This document shows positions 8,619-15,776 of a stretch of DNA of 64,000 nt, piece by piece. The first letter of the stretch is position 1. Each line of letters opens with the position of its first letter. The notes under the pieces were generated by a model. It did not search any database. It was not told the origin of the DNA and was given only the letters and a program-made list of their open reading frames with translations. Origin of the DNA: CAYPHY01 sp964410625 (GTDB taxonomy: Bacteria > Chloroflexota > Anaerolineae > Promineifilales > Promineifilaceae); NCBI GenBank assembly GCA_964410625.1, contig CAYPHY010000007.1, positions 118,547-182,546 on the forward strand, in the 5' to 3' direction. The translations under genes were made by a program, and so were the position numbers.

Positions 8619-9689
8619 TTATGGCACTAATGCCAGAGCCTCTTCTAGTTGGCTTTCGTTCAACTGAACGTATCCGGCATCGCCTACATAGGCCTGTCCT
8701 TCAGTTAGTACCCAACGGTAAAAGTCAGCAATCGCCGGTGACGGTTCCCCTTTGGTGACAAAGTAGAGCACGCGAGCCGGGGGAAAGGGGTAGATTTGGG
8801 CGGCAATCGCGGCCGTCAATTCATCTCGCGTGTCATAGAAGTCCTCATCTTCGGAAATCTGGCCGTCACCATTCAAATCGAGGGGAATGATCGCCAATCC
8901 ATCCAGTGGCTCCAGTGTCGTCGTATCATAGGCGAAGCCGATGTTGTTGAAGCCAACGGCCAGCGGGTCCTGGCGTACCGCTTCGGCCAGACCGGGATCG
9001 CCATTCACGGCCGTTCCGATCAGGTCTTCCTGCAGCTCGCCGCCGAGATAAATCGCCCACATCTCGGCCGCACCGGCAGCATCAGAACGGGTATAGACAT
9101 TGATCCGGTCGGTAATATCGTTACCTAGCAGTTGCCCCCAGGTTGTCATTTCGCCGGAAATCCACATCGCGTTGCCACTTTCCGGTGTGATCCCCGTAGC
9201 CTGGATCGCTTCCAGGTGGGGGTTGTTGGCGTTCATTGTGCCAATCACCGCGTCAATGGTCACCGGGACCAGGTAGGAGCCTTGCTCTAACTCTTCCGGC
9301 CGCGCCTCGCGGGAGAGCATGGCAATATCGGCCGCTCCGGCGAGCATGTCGGTCATCCCTTTACCAGCACCACCGCCCTGGACATCAAAGCGGACATTAG
9401 GATGCAATTGGCTATATTCGTCAGCCCAAAGGCTGGCCATGGGGAATAGGGCAAACGCGCCGGAGAGGGTAATCGTTACCTCTTCTTCGCTCGCCGCAGG
9501 CTCTGCGGCCGCTTCCTCAACAGGCTCGACGGCTGGTGCACTCGTTGGTTCAGTAGCGGCCGGTTCTTCGGCGGCAGAGGGGGTACCCCCACCACAGGCC
9601 GCCATCGCTAACAAGAGCAATAGCATCAATAACACACCAAGTATGCGTAGTGAGTTACCTTGGTAGTGCATAGTTAATTTCGTTCGCAT
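8619..9689 (-). CDS. pstS: Phosphate-binding lipoprotein PstS
   Basis: This is a 356-residue periplasmic-type phosphate receptor. The N-terminus carries a signal with the lipobox LAMAAC (Cys32), then a low-complexity Ala/Glu/Pro/Thr linker, then a PBP domain. That domain contains ITLSGAFALFPMASLWADEY, GGGAGKGMTDMLAGAADIAMLSRE, TRSDAAGAAEMWA and a C-terminal PARVLYFVTKGEPSPAIADFYRWVL. These are the Ser/Thr and Ser-Gly phosphate loops of PstS-like proteins. GGGAG lies 11 bases before ATG 9689. The start overlaps the end of the upstream MshEN-Usp gene by 35 bases, so the two are translationally linked. An ATG at 9671 is an alternative. Confidence 0.93.
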   Translation of the reverse strand: MRTKLTMHYQGNSLRILGVLLMLLLLLAMAACGGGTPSAAEEPAATEPTSAPAVEPVEEAAAEPAASEEEVTITLSGAFALFPMASLWADEYSQLHPNVRFDVQGGGAGKGMTDMLAGAADIAMLSREARPEELEQGSYLVPVTIDAVIGTMNANNPHLEAIQATGITPESGNAMWISGEMTTWGQLLGNDITDRINVYTRSDAAGAAEMWAIYLGGELQEDLIGTAVNGDPGLAEAVRQDPLAVGFNNIGFAYDTTTLEPLDGLAIIPLDLNGDGQISEDEDFYDTRDELTAAIAAQIYPFPPARVLYFVTKGEPSPAIADFYRWVLTEGQAYVGDAGYVQLNESQLEEALALVP

Positions 9690-10677
9690 GGTTCATTAAT
9701 CTCCCTTCTTCTTGATCTTGAATGAGGCTTTGTTCTGGTTTTATGGGAAAAGGTGGTTTCAGAATAAAGATCGGCCGGTTGGAATGGGCGCCGCAAGCAT
9801 CAATTCGTTGCAACACCTCGGCGACAAAATCCCCCTGGCCTTCGGCCGCGATAATGAGCAGATCATACGCCTCTTGAAGCACTTCGGCCGCTACCTGGTC
9901 TGCCAGCGGCCCTTGGCGCAAGCGAAGTTGTACGGGAATGTCGTGTTGCTCCAATCGTTGTAAGCGTTGCTCTATCTGCTGCCGTATTGGCCCATTGATT
10001 GACAGCGCACCAGCCAGTCCAGGCAGTGACGATTTGAGCAAAGGAAGCCAGGTAACAGATTGCCCCTTTTTCCAAATGGGCATCATCCATTCCAAGACCT
10101 GGTTGTCGGAGGCGTATCCTCTCGAGGCGAATAACAGTCGCTGGATGCGGCAGTGGTCGCCGCGCACCAATAACATTGGTGTTGTCGAACGACGCAACAG
10201 CACTGGGAGGGTAATGTTGGTTGGCGGTGTCAAAATAGTCAATGCATACCCCCCCTCACGAGCGATAGTGAGCATTGTTTCGCTATCAACCTGTGTCGCG
10301 TCGAGGCTAACAACGGGGATCCCTAAGGCCACACCGTATAGATCCGCCATAAACGAAACGGCCGATTGCAATTCGGCCGTTTCACTCCAGGCCAAAATGC
10401 GCGGTTCCGGTGCTTGTTCGAGGGCATGGTGGTGGAGGATAGCGGCGCGAATTTCTTCGGCCGAGCCGCGCACTGGTACGATGTGACCGCCCAGCAAACC
10501 GCCCAATGCGGCAAGCGCCGCACGGTTATCGGGTCGGGCCATGGCCACGCTAACCGAACCGTTTTCACGAGCCAGAGGCAATGCCAGATAGTAGAGCGCC
10601 AGGCCAGACGGTATCTGGTTGACTAAGCTCTCATCAACGGGAATGTTGTTTAAGTGAATGCTCAAATAATCTGCCAT
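9655..10677 (-). CDS. MshEN (GspE N-terminal) domain fused to Usp-like domains, head of pst operon
   Basis: This 340-residue soluble protein is unusual. Residues 1-82 read like the GspE/PilB N-terminal (MshEN, T2SSE_N) domain: VDESLVNQIPSGLALYYLALPLARENG..., VSVAMARPDNRAAL, then a GGHIVPV strand and the closing SAEEIRAAI helix. Members of that family can bind c-di-GMP. The remainder has two Usp-like alpha/beta units (RILAWSETAELQSAV...TTPMLLVRG and RIQRLLFASRGY...NRPIFILKPP). It is the first gene after the candidate Pho box and overlaps pstS. I infer a cytoplasmic sensor or adaptor that couples a nucleotide signal to phosphate uptake; the domain call is firmer than the role. Confidence 0.75.
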   Translation of the reverse strand: MADYLSIHLNNIPVDESLVNQIPSGLALYYLALPLARENGSVSVAMARPDNRAALAALGGLLGGHIVPVRGSAEEIRAAILHHHALEQAPEPRILAWSETAELQSAVSFMADLYGVALGIPVVSLDATQVDSETMLTIAREGGYALTILTPPTNITLPVLLRRSTTPMLLVRGDHCRIQRLLFASRGYASDNQVLEWMMPIWKKGQSVTWLPLLKSSLPGLAGALSINGPIRQQIEQRLQRLEQHDIPVQLRLRQGPLADQVAAEVLQEAYDLLIIAAEGQGDFVAEVLQRIDACGAHSNRPIFILKPPFPIKPEQSLIQDQEEGRLMNHANEINYALPR

Positions 10678-10711
10678 ATTCGGTCACCTGCTAAATAAGA
10701 TAGCAGGCGGC

Positions 10712-10752
10712 CGTAACAGGCATGGTTATAGAGGGGTAACAAAGTGGTAACA
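10712..10752 (-). promoter_or_regulatory. Candidate Pho box: four TGTTACC-like repeats upstream of the pst operon
   Basis: Read on the minus strand, TGTTACC occurs at 10752-10746 and 10741-10735, a TATAACC variant at 10730-10724, and TGTTACG at 10718-10712. The spacings are 11, 11 and 12 bp. Direct heptamers at 11-bp phase are the geometry of PhoB/PhoP operators in several phyla. The array ends about 35 bp before the ATG of the first pst-operon gene, and an OmpR/PhoB-type regulator is encoded immediately upstream. Confidence 0.68.
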
Positions 10753-10756
10753 GAGC

Positions 10757-10885
10757 GAGTGGGGAGTGGTTAGTGGAGAGTAGAGATTGGAGATTAGAGA
10801 TTGAGAGATTGGGAGATTAGGAGACTAAGCGACCATAAACATTTCGCCACTCCCCACTCATCACTCATCACTTATCACTCGCCAC
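10757..10885. repeat. Short-repeat patch (GAGATTGG and CACTCAT types)
   Basis: AGTGGGGAGTGG, several AGATTGG/AGATTAG units, and then CACTCCCCACTCATCACTCATCACT, which is partly inverse to the first part. It separates the response-regulator gene from the pst operon and contains no coding frame. Confidence 0.7.
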
Positions 10886-10889
10886 TGTT

Positions 10890-11561
10890 TTATTCGCGGA
10901 GGGCGTAGCCTATGCCGGGGACGGTTTCGATGAGGGTGGGCTGGGAGGGATCGGGTTCAATCTTGGTGCGGAGGCGGTAGACCAGTTGTTTGAGCATGGC
11001 GCGGTCGCCCCCATCCGCTCCCCAAACAACGTTGATCAACATATCGGCCGATAATACCTGTCCGGCATTGAGCATCAGCGATTCCAGGAGGCGGGTTTCG
11101 AGAGGTGTCAGGCGGATGGGGGGTTGATTCGGGCGGCTGGCTTCATTGCGGGAGCGGTCGAGGGAGAGATCGGCCGCTGTAAGCACCCCTGGCGTGGACG
11201 CCATGCCCGCCCGACGTAAGACCGCACGCACTCGCGCCACCAACTGGTTCGGACTGAAGGGCTTGATGATGTAATCATCCGCGCCCGTTTCCAGCCCTCT
11301 AACCACTTCTTCGTCCGCATCGCGCACCGTGAGCATGATGATCGGCGTTTCGCTCTGGCTGCGAATACGGCGACAGACGGAGAGGCCGTCCAGCTTAGGC
11401 AGGTTCAGGTCAAGCACGACCAGGTCAGGCGACTCCTGCTCCCAGGTACGAACGCCGGCCAAACCATCATAAGCGGTCACAACATCAAACCCGGCTCGGC
11501 GTAGAGTAAACGCCAGCACATCGGAAAGCGAAAGATCATCTTCAACCAGGAGAAGTTTCAT
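10890..11561 (-). CDS. OmpR/PhoB-family response regulator
   Basis: At 223 residues it has standard two-domain length. The receiver has the acidic pair EDD (residues 7-9), phospho-acceptor Asp51 in VVLDLNLP, the Thr switch in MLTVRD and Lys in YIIKPF. A winged-helix DNA-binding domain follows, with LTPLETRLLESLMLNAGQVLSADMLINVVWG and the KLVYRLRTKIEPDP-like recognition-helix region. Its place between a sensor kinase and the pst operon, and the 11-bp direct repeats in front of that operon, suggest a PhoB/PhoP role. I leave the symbol blank because this is by context. Confidence 0.93.
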   Translation of the reverse strand: MKLLLVEDDLSLSDVLAFTLRRAGFDVVTAYDGLAGVRTWEQESPDLVVLDLNLPKLDGLSVCRRIRSQSETPIIMLTVRDADEEVVRGLETGADDYIIKPFSPNQLVARVRAVLRRAGMASTPGVLTAADLSLDRSRNEASRPNQPPIRLTPLETRLLESLMLNAGQVLSADMLINVVWGADGGDRAMLKQLVYRLRTKIEPDPSQPTLIETVPGIGYALRE

Positions 11562-11572
11562 GGGACAACCAT

Positions 11573-12157
11573 CTAGGGATACAATTTCTCTTCTTTAGAC
11601 AACATCTCAACAAACTTCTCAATCCGCAATGCCCTGGTTTCTGGCTTTTTGGCGGTCTGGATTCGATAGAGAATGGCGTAACGGTTGGCGCTATTCAAGG
11701 TTGCAAAAAAGGCTTTCGCCGCCGGATTGGTGTCTAACGCTTGTTGGAGATCATCAGGAACGGTGCTGGTGCTTTGCGAATCGTAAGCGGCGTCCCAACG
11801 GCCGTCGGCCTTTGCCAACTCTACCTGTTGCAGTCCCGCGGGTTGCATTCGGCCGTTAGCGATCAGGTCTTCAGCTTTCTGGCGATTAATTTTTGACCAT
11901 CCGCTTTTCGGCCGTCGTGGTGTGAACTTTTGCAGCCAATAGGTTTCGTCAAACGAGGCTTTTTGGCCGTCAATCCAACCGTAACAGAGTGCGCTCTCTA
12001 ACGCTTCCGGATATTGTGCGGTAGAAATACCCGTCCCTTTTTTAGCGATCTTCAGCCATAGGCCCTTTGATTGGGTATGCTGCTCCACAAGCCATTTCTC
12101 CCATGCCTCTTGGTCTGCAAACGAGATAATCGGTAAACCATCTTTGTTTTCCATCAC
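11573..12157 (-). CDS. YdeI/OmdA-family protein
   Basis: This is a 194-residue cytoplasmic protein of the YdeI/OmpD-associated family: SFADQEAWEKWLVEQH, GLWLKIAKKGTGI, YPEALESALCYGWIDGQK, YWLQKFTPRRPKSGWSKIN, and the C-terminal helical block with FFATLNSANRYAILYRIQTAKKPETRALRIEKFVE. The family is common but poorly understood; some members have been linked to resistance to antimicrobial peptides or stress. It lies between the histidine kinase and its probable response regulator with only a 12-bp gap to the latter, so it is likely co-transcribed, although a repeat element (12,170-12,312) separates it from the kinase gene. Confidence 0.85.
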   Translation of the reverse strand: MMENKDGLPIISFADQEAWEKWLVEQHTQSKGLWLKIAKKGTGISTAQYPEALESALCYGWIDGQKASFDETYWLQKFTPRRPKSGWSKINRQKAEDLIANGRMQPAGLQQVELAKADGRWDAAYDSQSTSTVPDDLQQALDTNPAAKAFFATLNSANRYAILYRIQTAKKPETRALRIEKFVEMLSKEEKLYP

Positions 12158-12169
12158 GTTATTATATGT

Positions 12170-12312
12170 AGGACTTAGGCATTTGCATCGAATTTACGCG
12201 AATTAGCGCGAATTTTTATCTTCTTTTCGCGAAAGCTGCGCTGAGCTTGTCAAAGTATTCACAAACCAGATTGCGCTAATTCATTGCAAGAACTCATAAC
12301 TGCGGAAGTCCT
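12170..12312. mobile_element. MITE-like element with AGGACTTA/TAAGTCCT-type ends, copy 1
   Basis: Imperfect terminal inverted repeats AGGACTTAGGCA (12170-12181) and TGCGGAAGTCCT (12301-12312) bound a 143-bp non-coding element. The inside holds CGCGAATTAGCGCGAAT and a partly inverse GCGCTAATTC. Related copies are at 24,852, 38,748 and 41,241. Confidence 0.65.
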
Positions 12313-12323
12313 GCATATGTGGA

Positions 12324-14432
12324 TCAAATAGCGCGAGCGAGTGTGTTGTTCCTTTCTGGTTGCGCCAGCGGCAATTCAAACCAGAAGACGGAGCCGCCCC
12401 CTGCACGGCCGTCTACACCGACGCGGCCACCATGTGCCTCAATCGTCGTTCGCACGACAAACAGACCCAATCCGACGCCATACTGCTCTCCATCGGTGGC
12501 AGTCAGGCGAATGAAGCGGCGAAAGACGTTGGTTCGCTCATCTGGCGGAATGCCCGGCCCGCGATCAGCAATGGAAACACGCAACATGTCGGCCGAGCGG
12601 CTCACTCGCAAATCTATCACTTCGCCAATGGGGCTATACTTGCCGGCGTTGGTCAGTAGATTTACCAGAACCTGGGTTAGTCGTGCGGGATCGGCCGTTA
12701 ATTCTGGCGTGTACGCCGGTTCTTCGATCATCACCTGCTGGCGGCGACGGTCGAAAAGTGGCTGGACAACCGCCAGGGCGTCGTAGATAACTTGATTGAG
12801 ATCGACCAGTCGCTGGTGTAAGACAAAACGACCGGCCTCAATGCTGCTGCTTTCCAGCAAGTTGTCAATTAGGTTTTGCAGGCCGCGCAAGCTGAGATGG
12901 GTCGGTTTTAGGAGTTCACGGATTTCGGCGGCCGAGAGCGTGTCCACCTCCTCCAGCAACAGCTCTATCGAGGCATTTAGAGTGCTAAGCGGCGTGCGAA
13001 ACTCATGGGAGATGCTAGACAGGAAGTAGGAACGCAAGTGGCGTAACGCTTCATCCTGGGTGACATCGCGCAGGACTAGCGCCGTCTGCACCGTTTCTTC
13101 GCCTGGCGGGACCAGACGCGCACCGGTAACGGCCAGTGTAACGCTCTTACCGGTCTGGGTATGGACGCTAATCTGTCGTTTTTCGCCTGGTGGTGGTAAT
13201 GCTTCCAGGAATGAGATCTCTGACTCGCGAGTGACTGGAAAAACATCATTGACATGGCGGCCGAGTGCTTCCTCGCGTCGCCAACCGGACAACAATTCAG
13301 CCCCCTGGCTGAGAAAGGTGATTCGCCCTTCGGCGTCGAATGTCACCACCCCCTCGACAACGGATTGGATCAGCGTGTCCAGCCAATCTCGCGCTTGGGA
13401 ACGCTCCTCAATCGCCCGCAGCATACTGGCCTGGCTCCGTTGTAACGCCGTTGCCAGCGTGCCAACCTCTACCGGGTTCTCAAAGTTTGGAATGGAGGCA
13501 ACCAGATCACCCTCGCTGATTTGTTCGGCTACGGCCGTCAGCTTGCGGAGCGGGGCAATCACTTGCCGGACATACCAAAGACCCAATAAGGTCCCCAGCA
13601 AAGCAACCAGACCGGTACTCCAGGTTAGAATGGCAAGTGCTCGTCGTTCGGCCGCTAAAAGATCACCTACCTCCAGCGCTACTTCCGACAACAGCACCAG
13701 TTGCCCTTGTTCATCGGTGATTGGTGACGTTAATGTGTAGTAACGTCGTCCTGCCAACTCAAACACCCGCCCTCCCGGCTGAATGGCAGGGGTGTTGGCC
13801 GGGGTCAGCTCGTTTGTCCCTGAAGTTGGTCCGGATGAGAAACTACTGGTTAAGCGTTGTCCATCAGGGAGCAGGATGCTTTGCTCGACGCCTGTGCTGG
13901 AAGCGAGTTGGCGCAAAAACGCCTCATCCAGCCACAGTCCAATGGTCAGCAGATAGGAGAGGGATGTAGAGGTATCTTCAAAAACGGAGCGAGTGCTTAG
14001 TAAGACCGGCCGTCCATCGGCGAAGGCAAAGCCGGTTGAAGGGGTCTGTGGACAGTCGGCCGTTGGGCTTTCGCCAACAACCAAACGGTTGTCAATACAA
14101 AAGTAGAGAATGTCGAGATTGGATTGATCCTGAAAAGCCTGTAGATAATCAGGGAGTTCGTTAAAGGCTTGTTCGCGCAAGAGTCGGTTGAGCGTCGGCC
14201 GTTCGGCCAGCACCAGCGAGAGATCGGAGAGGCGTTGTTGTTCGGCCGCCAGCAAGGAAACGGTCGCTTGCCGGGCATTCCTGGTGATCTCCCATGCCTG
14301 TTGCTCCAGTTGGGCGCGTGTCACCCAGTATGCCGGAACGCCCGCGCTGAGCGTTGTCAGCAGGATAAGGACAACAAAACCGGCCAATAGGCGCACAGAA
14401 AAGCGGCGTTGCAGCCGACCGATACGTTTCAT
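12324..14432 (-). CDS. Membrane sensor histidine kinase (Cache-like sensor, HAMP, PAS, HisKA, HATPase)
   Basis: The protein has about 702 residues. Helix 1 (about 10-33), an extracytoplasmic sensory region of roughly 230 residues and helix 2 (SWSTGLVALLGTLLGLWYV-like) are followed by HAMP (RQVIAPLRKLTAVAEQISEGD). A PAS domain (ITFLSQGAELLSGW), HisKA with the phospho-accepting His in SSISHEFRTPLSTLNASIELL, and HATPase_c with NLLTNAGKYS (N box), ADRGPGIPP (G1) and GVGLGLFVV (G2) complete it. The frame is open to 14630 through the lysE-like gene, but ATG 14432 (MKRIGRLQRRF) gives a normal positive-inside N-terminus. It is a likely partner of the PhoB-like regulator one gene downstream; PhoR-like PAS architecture agrees with this. 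Confidence 0.9.
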   Translation of the reverse strand: MKRIGRLQRRFSVRLLAGFVVLILLTTLSAGVPAYWVTRAQLEQQAWEITRNARQATVSLLAAEQQRLSDLSLVLAERPTLNRLLREQAFNELPDYLQAFQDQSNLDILYFCIDNRLVVGESPTADCPQTPSTGFAFADGRPVLLSTRSVFEDTSTSLSYLLTIGLWLDEAFLRQLASSTGVEQSILLPDGQRLTSSFSSGPTSGTNELTPANTPAIQPGGRVFELAGRRYYTLTSPITDEQGQLVLLSEVALEVGDLLAAERRALAILTWSTGLVALLGTLLGLWYVRQVIAPLRKLTAVAEQISEGDLVASIPNFENPVEVGTLATALQRSQASMLRAIEERSQARDWLDTLIQSVVEGVVTFDAEGRITFLSQGAELLSGWRREEALGRHVNDVFPVTRESEISFLEALPPPGEKRQISVHTQTGKSVTLAVTGARLVPPGEETVQTALVLRDVTQDEALRHLRSYFLSSISHEFRTPLSTLNASIELLLEEVDTLSAAEIRELLKPTHLSLRGLQNLIDNLLESSSIEAGRFVLHQRLVDLNQVIYDALAVVQPLFDRRRQQVMIEEPAYTPELTADPARLTQVLVNLLTNAGKYSPIGEVIDLRVSRSADMLRVSIADRGPGIPPDERTNVFRRFIRLTATDGEQYGVGLGLFVVRTTIEAHGGRVGVDGRAGGGSVFWFELPLAQPERNNTLARAI

Positions 14433-14469
14433 AACTTTCTTGAGTAACAGTTCGTTGACAGGCTCGTGC

Positions 14470-15108
14470 CTAGCGGTTCTGTCCATTGCCGCTGAAGGCG
14501 GCCGACAAGCCCAAGGCAATATAAACACTCCCCGCCACATAACGCTGGCCGCGCAGGAAGGTCCGGTTGTTACGCAGCAATCCCCTTGCGCTGCCGGAGA
14601 TAAGCGCGTAGAGACTGTCTGTGCAAACACCCATTAGCACCAAGATCGTGCCGAGAATCAAAACTTGGGTTGCTGGTGAACCAATGGTCGGGTCGACAAA
14701 TTGGGGTAGGAAGGCGAGGAAAAATAAGGCCGTTTTGGGATTGAGAATGCTAACCACAACCCCTTGCAGGAAAATCTGGCGGTTGCTGGCGGGGGTTACG
14801 GCCGCTATCGTTTCCGCCTTCGGTCGGGCCAATAGCGTGTGCAGGCCAAGATAGATCAGATAAGCGGCTCCGGCGTATTTGACAATGCTAAAGGCGACGG
14901 CCGAGGAGAGCAAGATGGCCGACAATCCGGCCGTTGCTGCCAGCACATGGACATAGTTACCGATCCCCGCTGCTAATGCCGAGACGACCCCCGCCTGCCG
15001 TCCCTGTGAAATGCTGCAGGTAATCACATAGAATACCACCGGCCCAGGGATCAGTAAGAGAGCCAGGGCGGCTGCTGAGAATAGGACTAACATTCTTGGT
15101 TCAGGCAT
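14470..15108 (-). CDS. LysE/RhtB-family amino-acid exporter
   Basis: This is a 212-residue membrane protein with about six helices. The LysE/RhtB signature follows the start: LLLIPGPVVFYVITCSISQGRQAGVVSALAAGIGNYVHVLAA, then AGAAYLIYLGLHTLLA and a QGVVVSILNPKTALFFLAFLPQFV block. I prefer ATG 15108 (MPEPRM) with AAGGA nearby; 15132 is an upstream alternative. The family exports amino acids or homoserine lactones; the substrate is not readable. It overlaps the stop of a short glyoxalase-like fragment by eight bases. Confidence 0.9.
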   Translation of the reverse strand: MPEPRMLVLFSAAALALLLIPGPVVFYVITCSISQGRQAGVVSALAAGIGNYVHVLAATAGLSAILLSSAVAFSIVKYAGAAYLIYLGLHTLLARPKAETIAAVTPASNRQIFLQGVVVSILNPKTALFFLAFLPQFVDPTIGSPATQVLILGTILVLMGVCTDSLYALISGSARGLLRNNRTFLRGQRYVAGSVYIALGLSAAFSGNGQNR

Positions 15109-15280
15109 TATCGTGTTCCTTATCTGTGACACTCTGGCCTAGATTGCCAACGATGTTTCCTTCATCGTCGGTTCGCCAGACTAACTTATGTCCTAGCTGG
15201 TCACAGTAAAAGTTCATTCCAGCTTCAAGATCAGTTACCGTCAGCCGGATACAATCGACATTTCGAAATAAGACATCCAT
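15101..15280 (-). pseudogene. Truncated VOC (glyoxalase/bleomycin-resistance-like) protein fragment
   Basis: A 59-residue frame starts at ATG 15280 with MDVLFRNVDCIRLTVTDLEAGM and continues NFYCDQLGHKLVWRTDDEGN before ending at a TGA at 15101-15103. This is the first beta-alpha-beta-beta part of a VOC fold, less than half of the normal 110-130 residues. The stop overlaps the start of the LysE-like gene. It is either a decayed gene or, less likely, a functional half-domain. Confidence 0.5.
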
Positions 15281-15776
15281 AACACTGGCAATCGGTTAAG
15301 CCATCATTGTTCCCTTAATATGATAGCTCAAATTGTCTGTTTACTACTATCACTAAGTAAAACATATCGGGCACATCAATAAATATATCCTCATACGCGC
15401 ATTTCCATAGTTCCAACGTACTATTACATACGAACGAAAATGGGGCATTTTCAGTAGGTAAAATGGTTCGACTATGTTATAAAGAGGTTCTCCAAATGCG
15501 GGTCAAAACCCAGCGCACCTCGCACGACCCGCATTCAGGTAGCTTCCAACATAGGTGTCGGCCGTGTAGGTATTGGCTGTTGTTGACTTTTCCTCCCCCT
15601 ATTGAAAAGTCCGCAGTCTCCCCTCAAAAGGAGGTAACCTACTGAGCAAAGAACGCAACTTTTAATTTGTCCGGGGAGCGGACACAACTGGTTGTTTAAC
15701 TAAATCAATTGAATACAAAAACCCCTTGAACGAGGGAAATAGTTTTGCCTGCCTATTGACAAGGAGGTCAAATTCC
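15281..15776. other. Long intergenic/leader region before the metallopeptidase gene
   Basis: The first 150 bp are AT-rich. ATGCGGGTC (15496-15504) and GACCCGCAT (15526-15534) form a 9-bp stem with a 21-base loop, and TGTCCG/CGGACA (15668-15684) form a small hairpin. An AGGAGGT at about 15,630 is not followed by a usable start codon. A structured 5' leader of the downstream gene is plausible; I do not recognise a known riboswitch class, and short frames here look non-coding. Confidence 0.35.

Noticed and set aside
14433..14630. N-terminal extension of the sensor kinase
   Set aside because: It lies wholly within the LysE-like gene and precedes a start with a clear positive-inside membrane helix.
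15463..15645. Small plus-strand gene before the metallopeptidase
   Set aside because: There is no ribosome-binding site and no recognisable domain, and the frame spans two hairpins; more likely leader DNA.
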